Made by a program: the position numbers and the translations under genes. The notes under the pieces are model-generated. The model did no database searches, was not told where the DNA came from, and saw only the letters and a list, made by a program, of their open reading frames with translations. DNA of 16,813 nt from contig DASXCV010000073.1 in assembly GCA_036491015.1 (NCBI GenBank), forward strand, positions 1 through 16,813. Direction: 5' to 3'. Source of the stretch: JAICJR01 sp036491015. GTDB lineage: Bacteria; Actinomycetota; Thermoleophilia; Solirubrobacterales; Thermoleophilaceae. Of the stretch, positions 1 to 6,827 are shown piece after piece (within the stretch, counting starts at the first letter, position 1; every line of letters starts with the position of its first letter).

Positions 1-1722
1 GGAGTCCGCGTTGCCGGCGCGGCAGGCGCGCTGGTGGGCGCCGGTCACGAGGTCGCGCTTGAAGATCGCGTAGGCAGGCACGTGGCCGTTGAGGTCGGGC
101 GTGTTGCTCGTGAACACGAGGAAGCGCCCGTCGGCGCTCAGATCACCCGCGGGCCCGTTCCGCAACCGCGAGCCGCGCGCCGCCGGCTCGCCCGACCGCC
201 GCGCATCCCCGGCCACCGTCGTCCCAGCATTCAGATCCCGCACGAACGGATCCGTCCGTGCCCCATTGTCATCGTCCGGAATCAGATTCGACGCATCCGA
301 GGAGAAAGCCACCCGCGACCCATCCCCAGAGATAGAAGGAGCAGTGGAACCGCCATCCGCAGGAGCAACCGGAGACGCCTGAGCCCCACGCCCTATGACC
401 TCTGACCCATGACCTATGACCCCTGCCCGTGCGGCCAGTGCGGCAGCAGGCACAGAATTCGCAACATCCGGCGGCCAGATTTCGGATGAGGGCCTAAAGA
501 AATGCCCGAAATCCGCCTGGTGGAACTGCGACGTGAACGCCTCGCAGTTGCGGTACACGGCGCGCCGCTCCGGGTTGATCGCCACCACGTCGAAGCCGCG
601 CCCGCAGTCCACGAACGCACGGCCGTTCGGGTCGCTCGTGTCGCCGCCGAGCAGGTTGATGATGTCGTTGCCCGCCCCCGCGCGGATCGTGTCGCCGTCG
701 TAGGCGCCCTCGATCAGGTCGTCGCCCGGGCCGCCGACCATCAGGTCCTCGCCCGAGCCGCCCTGGAGCTCGTCGTTGCCGGGTGGCCCGGCGTTGGGCG
801 AGCGCGCGTCGCCGTAGATGCGGTCGTTCCCGGCGCGGCCCGCGAGCCGGTCGCTGCCCGAGCCGCCCATCAGCAGATCGTTGCCGGGCGTGGCGCCGTC
901 GCCCTCCAGCTCGTCGTTGCCCGCGCCGCCGAACAGCCGGTCGTTGCCGCCCTTGCCCTCGATGAAGTCGTTGCCGCCGGTGCCAGCCAGCGTGTCGTTC
1001 CCGCTGCCGCCGGTGATCTGGTGGAGTGGGAAGGCCGCCGTCGGGTCGGCGTTGATGATGTGCTCGCAGCCCGCCGAAGCGGGGATGGAGGCGTCCGCGC
1101 GGCCGGTCGAGAGGTGGTCGGGCGAGGAGTGGCGCACGCGGTAGACCGTGTCGTCGCCGGGGCCGCAGTCGAAGGTGTCGCGGTTCGGTCCCCCGTACAG
1201 CACGTCGTCGCCCGGGCCGCCGTAGAGGTGGTCGCTGCCCGAGCCGCCGATCAGCACGTCGTTGCCGGTGCCGCCGAAGAGGTTGTCGCCGCCGCGGCCG
1301 CCGGCCACGATGTCGTTGCCCGGTCCGCCGTAGAGGTGCTCGTTCACTCCGAAGCGGAGCTCACGCAGCGTGTCGTTGCCGAGGCCGCCGAAGAGCGTGT
1401 CCGAGTCGTCGCCGCCGTCGAGGTAGTCGTCGCCGCGCTCGCCGAACAGCTCGTCGTTGCCCGGCCCGCCGATCAGCGTGTCGCCGAACTCCGAGCCCAC
1501 GACCGTGTCGTGCCCGTTCTCGCCGAAGAACGTGACGGCGCTCGGGTTGCCCGCGAACACCGCGTCGTCGCCCTCGTCGGTGCCGCAGGTGGGGCCGCCG
1601 GGCGTGCCCTGAACATCGCTCGACAGCTCGATCCCGCATGCGGAGTGGTAGCCGGTGGCGGCGTGGGCGGCGGCCGGCGCGAGCGCGGCGGCAGCCAGGA
1701 TGGCGAGGGCAACGTGGCGCAT
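1..1722 (-). CDS. Secreted RTX calcium-binding / WD40-like propeller fusion protein, C-terminus cut off by window edge
   Basis: Reading from ATG at 1722 on the minus strand the frame stays open to position 1, giving 574 visible residues. Residues 1-21 form a signal peptide (MRHVALAILAAAALAPAAAHA). Residues about 50-395 hold many GGxGxDxL-type nonapeptides (for example GGPGNDELFG, GGTGNDVLIG, GGSGSDRLAG), the Ca2+-binding beta-roll repeat of RTX proteins, with two cysteine-containing caps (DCGPGDDTVY and DCGRGFDVVA...NCEAF) often seen in actinobacterial members. Residues about 396-454 are a linker of odd composition. From about 455 PD40/TolB-like propeller repeats begin: SISGDGSRVAFSSDASNLIP, DPFVRDL, then LSADGRFLVFTSNTPDLNG and KRDLVTG. 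The protein is exported and probably binds Ca2+ outside the cell; no catalytic domain is visible. The substrate or partner is unknown. Codons in residues about 396-535 often end in T, A or G (GAT, AAT, GGG), unlike the RTX part. Confidence 0.85.
   Translation of the reverse strand, partial: MRHVALAILAAAALAPAAAHAATGYHSACGIELSSDVQGTPGGPTCGTDEGDDAVFAGNPSAVTFFGENGHDTVVGSEFGDTLIGGPGNDELFGERGDDYLDGGDDSDTLFGGLGNDTLRELRFGVNEHLYGGPGNDIVAGGRGGDNLFGGTGNDVLIGGSGSDHLYGGPGDDVLYGGPNRDTFDCGPGDDTVYRVRHSSPDHLSTGRADASIPASAGCEHIINADPTAAFPLHQITGGSGNDTLAGTGGNDFIEGKGGNDRLFGGAGNDELEGDGATPGNDLLMGGSGSDRLAGRAGNDRIYGDARSPNAGPPGNDELQGGSGEDLMVGGPGDDLIEGAYDGDTIRAGAGNDIINLLGGDTSDPNGRAFVDCGRGFDVVAINPERRAVYRNCEAFTSQFHQADFGHFFRPSSEIWPPDVANSVPAAALAARAGVIGHGSEVIGRGAQASPVAPADGGSTAPSISGDGSRVAFSSDASNLIPDDDNGARTDPFVRDLNAGTTVAGDARRSGEPAARGSRLRNGPAGDLSADGRFLVFTSNTPDLNGHVPAYAIFKRDLVTGAHQRACRAGNADS
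393..420. repeat. Tandem heptanucleotide repeat inside the RTX/propeller gene
   Basis: Four consecutive 7-base units on the plus strand: ctatgac, ctctgac, ccatgac, ctatgac, followed by a decayed unit (ccctgcc). On the coding (minus) strand they read as GTCATAG-type units and encode part of the linker between the RTX repeats and the propeller. The unit differs from the AGTAGGG heptamer at 10605-10698. The arrangement resembles the short tandemly repeated repetitive (STRR) heptamers known from cyanobacteria. Confidence 0.7.
478..513. repeat. Perfect 8-bp inverted repeat in the RTX-propeller linker
   Basis: GATTTCGG at 478-485 is matched exactly by CCGAAATC at 506-513, with a 20-base spacer. 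The surrounding 100-150 bases are clearly less GC-rich than the rest of the window. It lies inside the minus-strand coding frame, next to the heptamer repeats at 393-420. It could be a remnant of a small palindromic repeat element or a chance palindrome; one copy in this window cannot decide. Confidence 0.45.
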
Positions 1723-1750
1723 CGGTACTCGGAACCCACTACGCGGGAGC

Positions 1751-1764
1751 GAGGATCGGTCCTC
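1751..1764. promoter_or_regulatory. Short palindrome in the RTX-yebC divergent spacer
   Basis: The two genes diverge across only 56 bases (1723-1778), which must hold both promoters. Within it GAGGA (1751-1755) and TCCTC (1760-1764) form a perfect 5-bp inverted repeat around TCGG, a possible operator or small hairpin just upstream of the yebC GTG. No convincing -35/-10 pair or well-placed Shine-Dalgarno site for either gene could be made out. Confidence 0.25.
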
Positions 1765-1778
1765 CTAAACTCTTGTCC

Positions 1779-2528
1779 GTGGCTGGACACTCCAAATGGG
1801 CGCAGATCAAGCGCAAGAAGGGGGCCACCGACGCTAAGCGCGGCAACCTCTTCACCAAGCTCGCGCGTGCGATCCAGGTGGCCGCGCGCGAGGGCGGCGG
1901 CGACCCCGCCGGCAATTCCGCGCTCGCGAACGCGATCCAGAAGGCCAAGGACGCGCGCATGCCCAAGGAGAACATCGACCGCGCGATCGCCAAGGGCACG
2001 GGCGCCGACGGCGCCGGCGACGACATCGAGGAGGTCCTCTACGAGGGCTACGGCCCCGGCGGCGTGGCGATCCTCGTGGAGGCGCTCACCGACAACCGCA
2101 ACCGCACCGGCTCCGACGTCCGGCACGCGTTCTCGAGCCATGGCGGCTCACTCGGCGAGCCGGGCTCGGTGGCCTGGAACTTCGAGAAGAAGGGTGTCGC
2201 GGTGGTTGACGCCGACCAGTACTCCGAGGACGACCTAATGCCCGCCATCGACGCCGGTGCCGAGGACGTGCGCGTCGACGAGAACGTGTACGAGGTGATC
2301 GCCGAGCCGGCCGACTTCACGGCCGTGCGCGAGGCGCTCGAGCGGGCGGGCGTGGAGATCCAGAGCGCCGACCTCACGATGCTCGCCGCCAACCGCGTGC
2401 CGGTGGAGGAGGACCAGGTGGGGAGCCTGATGCGCCTGATCGAGGCGCTCGAGGATCACGACGACGTGAACGCCGTACACGCGAACTTCGACGTGGACGC
2501 GGCCGTGCTCGAGCGGGTGCTCGCCTAA
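1779..2528 (+). CDS. yebC: YebC/PmpR family protein (TACO1-like translation/transcription factor)
   Basis: The GTG at 1779 gives a 249-residue protein starting MAGHSKWAQIKRKKGATD, the signature N-terminus of the YebC family, and the length is typical. The conserved pattern continues with NPRL-type residues replaced by NSALANAIQKAKDARMPKEN, then IDRAIAKGTG and YEGYGPGGVAILVEALTDN, and an acidic C-terminus. Family members were described as DNA-binding regulators and more recently as ribosome-associated factors easing translation of difficult proline stretches; the mitochondrial homologue is TACO1. The start is chosen on the MAGHSKW motif; an in-frame TTG two codons upstream is less likely. In many actinobacteria yebC lies directly before ruvC; here about 8.2 kb lies between them. 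The protein is cytoplasmic. Confidence 0.95.
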   Translation: MAGHSKWAQIKRKKGATDAKRGNLFTKLARAIQVAAREGGGDPAGNSALANAIQKAKDARMPKENIDRAIAKGTGADGAGDDIEEVLYEGYGPGGVAILVEALTDNRNRTGSDVRHAFSSHGGSLGEPGSVAWNFEKKGVAVVDADQYSEDDLMPAIDAGAEDVRVDENVYEVIAEPADFTAVREALERAGVEIQSADLTMLAANRVPVEEDQVGSLMRLIEALEDHDDVNAVHANFDVDAAVLERVLA

Positions 2529-2592
2529 GAGTTCGCCTAGAAAACCCTGGGCCCGGGTAAGTCCGCAGGCGCTAGGCAGCAGCTCAACTGAC

Positions 2593-2639
2593 GGCGTGGG
2601 GCGACCCGTCCAGTTCGCGGCCCACGCCCTGGGGAGGAG
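2593..2639 (+). promoter_or_regulatory. 5' leader hairpin and strong Shine-Dalgarno before bglX
   Basis: GGCGTGGG (2593-2600) pairs perfectly with CCCACGCC (2621-2628). The stem continues inward with GCGA (2601-2604) against TCGC (2615-2618) after a 2-base bulge, giving about 12 pairs around a 10-base loop. Only two bases later comes the Shine-Dalgarno GGGGAGGAG (2631-2639), six bases before the ATG at 2646. The structure could modulate ribosome access or end a leader transcript. No run of T follows it, so it is not a normal intrinsic terminator. The rest of the 117-base gap holds a near-palindrome at 2544-2558 and no clear promoter. Confidence 0.45.
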
Positions 2640-2645
2640 AAACCC

Positions 2646-4955
2646 ATGGGACGAGGAGTACGCACGGCCGCGATCGCGGCATCGGTCGTTGCGCTCGGTT
2701 CGGCGATCGCCGGCGGAGTGCTGGCGGCCACGAAGGCGAGCGACAGCGGCGCGCTGACCAACACGCGGCAACCGGCGAGCCAGAGCATCGAGAAGAAGGT
2801 CGACTCGCTGCTCGCCAAGATGACGACGGACGAGAAGCTCGAGCAGCTCCAGCTGCTCTCCGACGGCCAGATCACAACCGCCGAGGCGGAGAAGGGCGTC
2901 GGCGGGGTCTTCAGCCTCACCGACCCGCAGAAGATCAACGAGATTCAGCACGCGGCGGTGGACAACTCGCGGCTGCACATCCCGATCCTCTTCGCCTACG
3001 ACACGATCCACGGCTACCGGACGATCTTCCCGATCCCGCTGGGCGAGGCCTCGAGCTTCGACCCAGGTGTGGCCACAGCGGACGACCACTTCGCCGCGCG
3101 TGAGACGGCGGCCACCGGGATCAAGCAGATCTACAGCCCGATGGTGGATGTCTCGCACGAGCCCCGCTGGGGCCGCATCTCCGAGGGCGCGGGCGAGGAC
3201 CCGTACCTCGGCTCGGTGTTCGCGGCGGCACGCGTGCGCGCCGCGCAGGGCAACGACTACAGCGCGCCCGACAAGGTCGTGACGAGCGTGAAGCACTTCG
3301 CCGCCTATGGCCAGCCCGAGGGCGGGCGTGAGTACAACACCACCGACATGTCCGAGGCGCGGCTTCGGAACATGTACCTGCCGCCGTTCAAGGCCGCCAT
3401 CGACGCGGGCGCGGACACGGTGATGTGCTCGTTCAACTCGATCAACGGCGTGCCCGGCTGTGCGAACCAGCAGACCGAGACGGACATCCTGAAGAAGGAG
3501 TGGGGCTTCGACGGCTTCATCGAGTCGGACTACACGGCCGTCGACGAGCTCCGCACCTGCCCGCCCTCGAACCCCGACACGGGGCCGTGTGGTCATGGCA
3601 TCGCGGCCGACGGCGCCGGTGCGGCTGCAGCCGCTCTGAACGCCGGGACCGACTCGGAGATGGTGAGCACCGAGTTCGTGACCTACGGCAAGCAGCTGCT
3701 CGCCGACAACCGGGTCTCGATGGCCCGGATCGATGACGCGGTGCGCCGGATCCTGCGGATCAAGTACCGCGCGGGGCTGTTCGACCACCCGTACGTCGAC
3801 CCGTCGAAGGCGGACGCGGCGCAGCTCCGCCCGGATGCGGTTGCGGCCGCACGCCAGGCGGCGGGCCGCTCGATGGTGCTGCTGAAGAACGGCGGCGGCG
3901 AGCTGCCGCTCGACACGAGCAAGTCGGTGGCGGTGATCGGCCCGCTGGGCGACGACCAGCACGACATGCTCGGCCCGTGGTGGGGCCAGGGTCGTGACGA
4001 GGACGCTGTTTCGCTCTACCAGGGCATCAAGGCCCAGGACCCGAGCACGACGTTCACGCAGGGCTGCCAGATCCTCGACAAGGATCCGCCGGACCCGCCG
4101 AACGACGAGTGTGGCTCGGACGCCGGCTTCGACGCCGCCGTGACCGCCGCGAACAGCGCACAGCAGATCGTGCTGGCGCTCGGCGAGACCCGCGGCGAGA
4201 GCGGCGAGGCAGAGTCGCGCAGCAACATCCAGCTGCCCGGCAAGCAGCAGGAGCTGATCGACAGGATCAAGGCGACCGGCAAGCCGTTCACGGTCGTCCT
4301 GTTCAACGGCCGCCCGCTCGACCTGACACAGGTCGACAGCTCGGCCAACGCGATCCTCGAGGCCTGGTTCCCGGGGGTCCAGGCGGGCAATGCGGCGGCC
4401 GACGTCCTGTTCGGCAAGGTCAACCCGGGCGGCAAGCTGCCCGTGACCTTCCCGCGCAGCGTCGGGCAGGTGCCGATCTACTACGACCACGACCCCACGG
4501 GGCGTCCCTGCGACGCCACGCAGAAGTACAACTCGCGCTACCGGGACATCCCGTCGTGCGCGCCGCTCTACCCGTTCGGCTTCGGCCTCAGCTACACGAC
4601 GTTCGACATCTCGAACCTCCAGCTGAGCTCGAGCCGGATGTCGCCGAGCGGGAGCATCTCGGCGTCGGTGACCGTGAAGAACACGGGCAGCCGTCAGGGC
4701 GACGAGGTGGTGCAGCTGTACATCCACGACCCGGTGGCGAGCATCGAGCAGCCGGTGCGCAGGCTGCGGGGCTTCCAGCGGGTCACGCTGGGGGCGGGCG
4801 AGTCGCGGACGGTGAAGTTCACGCTCGACAAGAGCGACGTGGGCTTCTACGACAACAGCGGCAAGTTCGTGGTCGAGCCGGGCACGATCGACGTCTATGC
4901 GGGCGACAGCTCGGACGCGACCCTGCACGACTCGTTCCAGGTCAGCTCGGGGTGA
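2646..4955 (+). CDS. bglX: Secreted GH3 beta-glucosidase, BglX type
   Basis: The 769-residue protein has a signal peptide (residues 1-28, basic start then an alanine-rich core). The GH3 N-terminal TIM-barrel spans about residues 45-370, the GH3 C-terminal sandwich about 400-640 and a fibronectin-III-like domain about 680-755. KHF at 216-218 and the nucleophile Asp295 in GFDGFIESDY are present. The GETRGESGEAESR segment (Glu514-Arg525) contains the candidate acid/base glutamate. BglX-specific blocks are clear: GPLGDDQHDMLGPWWGQG, PIYYDHDPTGRP and ALYPFGFGLSYTTF-like PLYPFGFGLSYTTF. The enzyme should remove terminal beta-linked glucose from oligosaccharides outside the membrane. The gap to the downstream glycoamylase-like gene is 5 bp, so they are likely co-transcribed and work on the same glycan. 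The exact linkage cannot be read from the sequence. Confidence 0.95.
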   Translation: MGRGVRTAAIAASVVALGSAIAGGVLAATKASDSGALTNTRQPASQSIEKKVDSLLAKMTTDEKLEQLQLLSDGQITTAEAEKGVGGVFSLTDPQKINEIQHAAVDNSRLHIPILFAYDTIHGYRTIFPIPLGEASSFDPGVATADDHFAARETAATGIKQIYSPMVDVSHEPRWGRISEGAGEDPYLGSVFAAARVRAAQGNDYSAPDKVVTSVKHFAAYGQPEGGREYNTTDMSEARLRNMYLPPFKAAIDAGADTVMCSFNSINGVPGCANQQTETDILKKEWGFDGFIESDYTAVDELRTCPPSNPDTGPCGHGIAADGAGAAAAALNAGTDSEMVSTEFVTYGKQLLADNRVSMARIDDAVRRILRIKYRAGLFDHPYVDPSKADAAQLRPDAVAAARQAAGRSMVLLKNGGGELPLDTSKSVAVIGPLGDDQHDMLGPWWGQGRDEDAVSLYQGIKAQDPSTTFTQGCQILDKDPPDPPNDECGSDAGFDAAVTAANSAQQIVLALGETRGESGEAESRSNIQLPGKQQELIDRIKATGKPFTVVLFNGRPLDLTQVDSSANAILEAWFPGVQAGNAAADVLFGKVNPGGKLPVTFPRSVGQVPIYYDHDPTGRPCDATQKYNSRYRDIPSCAPLYPFGFGLSYTTFDISNLQLSSSRMSPSGSISASVTVKNTGSRQGDEVVQLYIHDPVASIEQPVRRLRGFQRVTLGAGESRTVKFTLDKSDVGFYDNSGKFVVEPGTIDVYAGDSSDATLHDSFQVSSG
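3777..3805 (+). repeat. 29-bp direct repeat, copy 1 (inside bglX)
   Basis: These 29 bases are identical to 9432-9460 in the second GH3 gene and encode LFDHPYVDP plus the start of the next codon. The identity resumes a few bases later (GGCGGACGCGGC). The peptide is conserved in GH3 enzymes, but identity at all codon third positions between two otherwise divergent GH3 genes is notable. Confidence 0.6.
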
Positions 4956-4960
4956 GAGGG

Positions 4961-6409
4961 ATGAGGCGGATCGCCCTCGCCGGTGTGCTCGTTCTGCTGT
5001 TGAGCATGCCGGCGGGGGCTTCGGCCGGCGGCTCGCGCGATGTGCTGAAGCACTACGCGCGTGACACCTGGGCCTCGTTCGTCGCGATGACGGACGAGCG
5101 CTCGGGGCTGCCGGCCGACAGCCTCGACTCGGACGGCACGCGCAGCGTCCAGACGTCGACCACCAACATCGGCGCCTACATGTGGAGCGCCGTGGTGGCG
5201 GAGCGGCTCGGGATCATCGACCACCACGAGCTCGTCTCACGGCTGTCGAAGACGGTGGGCACGCTCGAGCGGATGGAGCGCTACGAGCCGGGCGGCCAGT
5301 TCTACAACTGGTACGACCACCGGACCGGCGGCAAGCTCACCACCTGGCCGCCGACGGGTGCGCCGCTCACGCCGATCCTCTCGTCGGTCGACAACGGCTG
5401 GCTGGCCGTCGGCCTGCGCGAGGTGGCACAGGGAGTGCCCGAGCTGGCCGCTCGCGCGGGCGCGCTCTACAAGAGCATGGACTTCGGCTTCTACTACCGG
5501 CCGGACGTCAACCGCATCGAGTTCTCCTACGCGCCCTCCACGGGCGAGGCGCCCTGCTGTTACGACACGGTCGTCAGCGAGAGCCGCATCTCGAGCTACA
5601 TCGGGATCGCCAAGGGCGAGCTGCCCGCCAAGGAGTACTACGGCACCTGGCGCACCTTCCCCGACACCTGCGACTACAGCTTTCAGGAGACGAAGCCGGT
5701 GGGGGAGACGCGCACGTACGAGGGCGTGAACGTGTTCGAGGGCGCGTATCCATATGACGGGATGCTCGTCACGCCGTCGTGGGGCGGGAGCATGTTCGAG
5801 GCGCTGATGCCCGCGCTGTTCGTGCCCGAGGAGCGCTGGGCGCCGCAGAGCTGGGGGGTGAACCACCCGCTCACGGTGCGGGCGCAGATCTACCACGGCA
5901 TGCAGGAGGCGGGCTACGGCTACTGGGGCTTCTCGCCGTCGAACACGCCGGAGGGCGGCTACGCGGCCTACGGCGTCGACGCGGTGGGCATGGACCCGAA
6001 CGGCAACCCCTCGGACGAGGCGGGCACGCTGGTGGACCACGGCTTCGCCGGCTGCCCGGGGCGAGACCCGAAGCCCGACCCGCCGCCCTCCGCCTACAGC
6101 GGCGGCGTGGTGACGCCGCACGCGTCTTTCCTGGCGCTGCGCTTCGCGCCGGATGCGGCGTTGTCGAATCTCGAGCGCCTCGCCCGGAACTTCCCGGGCC
6201 TCTATGGCAGGTGGGGCTTCCGCGACAGCGTCAACGTCACCACCGGCGCGGTCTCGAACTCCTACCTCTCGCTCGACCAGGGCATGATCATGGCCGCGCT
6301 AGGCAACGCGCTCGACCGCGACGTGCTGCGCAAGGATTTCGCGACACCCGACGTCGAGCACGTGCTCCGACCGGTGATCGGCCAGGAGCAGTTCGGAGCC
6401 CACCCATAG
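4961..6409 (+). CDS. Secreted glycoamylase-like hydrolase (PF10091), candidate endo-beta-1,2-glucanase (GH144-type)
   Basis: The protein has 482 residues with a signal peptide at 1-22 (MRRIALAGVLVLLLSMPAGASA). It shows the helical-barrel features of the glycoamylase-like/PF10091 family: TWASFVAMTDERSGLPADSL near residue 35, SESRISSYIGIAKGELP at 206 onward, WGGSMFEALMPALF from Trp274, YGYWGFSPSNTP around Trp322, and a C-terminal VTPHASFLALRFAP and YGRWGFRDSVN. Family knowledge: GH144 endo-beta-1,2-glucanases (sophorooligosaccharide-producing) belong here and are often paired with GH3 beta-glucosidases. That pairing is exactly what is seen, as it begins 5 bp after bglX. The true substrate is not shown by the sequence; other PF10091 proteins are uncharacterised. 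The ATG at 4961 is chosen because it starts the signal peptide and follows GAGAGG; the open frame extends upstream inside bglX but is only a shadow there. Confidence 0.85.
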   Translation: MRRIALAGVLVLLLSMPAGASAGGSRDVLKHYARDTWASFVAMTDERSGLPADSLDSDGTRSVQTSTTNIGAYMWSAVVAERLGIIDHHELVSRLSKTVGTLERMERYEPGGQFYNWYDHRTGGKLTTWPPTGAPLTPILSSVDNGWLAVGLREVAQGVPELAARAGALYKSMDFGFYYRPDVNRIEFSYAPSTGEAPCCYDTVVSESRISSYIGIAKGELPAKEYYGTWRTFPDTCDYSFQETKPVGETRTYEGVNVFEGAYPYDGMLVTPSWGGSMFEALMPALFVPEERWAPQSWGVNHPLTVRAQIYHGMQEAGYGYWGFSPSNTPEGGYAAYGVDAVGMDPNGNPSDEAGTLVDHGFAGCPGRDPKPDPPPSAYSGGVVTPHASFLALRFAPDAALSNLERLARNFPGLYGRWGFRDSVNVTTGAVSNSYLSLDQGMIMAALGNALDRDVLRKDFATPDVEHVLRPVIGQEQFGAHP

Positions 6410-6425
6410 CCGCTCCTCTGAGCAG

Positions 6426-6779
6426 CTAGCGGTTGTCCCAGCGCCGCTTCCAGTCGCGCCCGGCACGGCGGGTGCGGCGCACGATGCCGGCCTGGTTGAA
6501 GCGCTGCTTCATCAGGGAGCTCGGCTCGGACAGCTCCGCCACCTCTTCGGCGGTGATCGTCAGCGTGACCGCCCGCTCGGCGATGTGCTCGACCTCGGGC
6601 GCGTCGACGAAGCGCATGCCCTTCCGGGTCTCGACGACGATGCCGTCGAAGATGTTCTCGCGCGCGTTGTCGAGCACCTTGCGCACCTTCCCGACATCGA
6701 CGCCGTCGGACGAGCGCACGGCCGTGCCGCGCCGCAGCGCCTTGTAGGAGATCGCGATGCCGTCGTCAGGCGAGTCCAT
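6426..6779 (-). CDS. Small PRC-barrel-like (DUF2171-like) protein
   Basis: From ATG at 6779 the protein has 117 residues; a GTG at 6797 would add six (MIFFLR), but neither start has a clear Shine-Dalgarno site. The middle part GTAVRSSDGVDVGKVRKVLD, then NIFDGIVVETRKGMRFVDAP and EHIAERAVTLTITAEE, matches the beta-rich PRC-barrel/DUF2171 pattern, in which a GxVxxV stretch precedes a hydrophobic strand and a valine-rich C-terminal strand. The tail is basic (RRTRRAGRDWKRRWDNR) and may bind nucleic acid or membrane surfaces. It lies on the minus strand 48 bp after the ROK gene, so it is probably in the same transcript, and ends 16 bp from the stop of the convergent glycoamylase-like gene. Its job is unknown. 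Confidence 0.7.
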   Translation of the reverse strand: MDSPDDGIAISYKALRRGTAVRSSDGVDVGKVRKVLDNARENIFDGIVVETRKGMRFVDAPEVEHIAERAVTLTITAEEVAELSEPSSLMKQRFNQAGIVRRTRRAGRDWKRRWDNR

Positions 6780-6827
6780 GCGCAGGAAGAAAATCACACC
6801 GAAGTGGGGCCGTCACCCGCTCCGAGC

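Noticed and set aside
491..512. TAAA...CCCGAAAT as a motility-type (sigma28) promoter
   Set aside because: The spacer between the two boxes is about 6 bases instead of about 15, and it lies inside a coding region with no gene start downstream on that strand.
502..2238. 578-codon plus-strand open frame across the RTX gene and into yebC
   Set aside because: It is the antisense of the RTX repeats, dominated by Val/Ala/Arg repeats, and reads yebC in the wrong frame. The minus-strand frame shows a signal peptide and clear RTX motifs.
2544..2558. Near-palindrome ACCCTGGGCCCGGGT upstream of bglX as an operator
   Set aside because: Short GC-only palindromes are common in this composition, one pair mismatches, and no second copy exists near the other GH3 gene.
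2235..4928. 897-codon minus-strand open frame opposite bglX
   Set aside because: Arg/Val/Ala/His-rich shadow typical of GC-rich DNA with few stops; no domain recognised, while the plus strand encodes a full GH3 enzyme.
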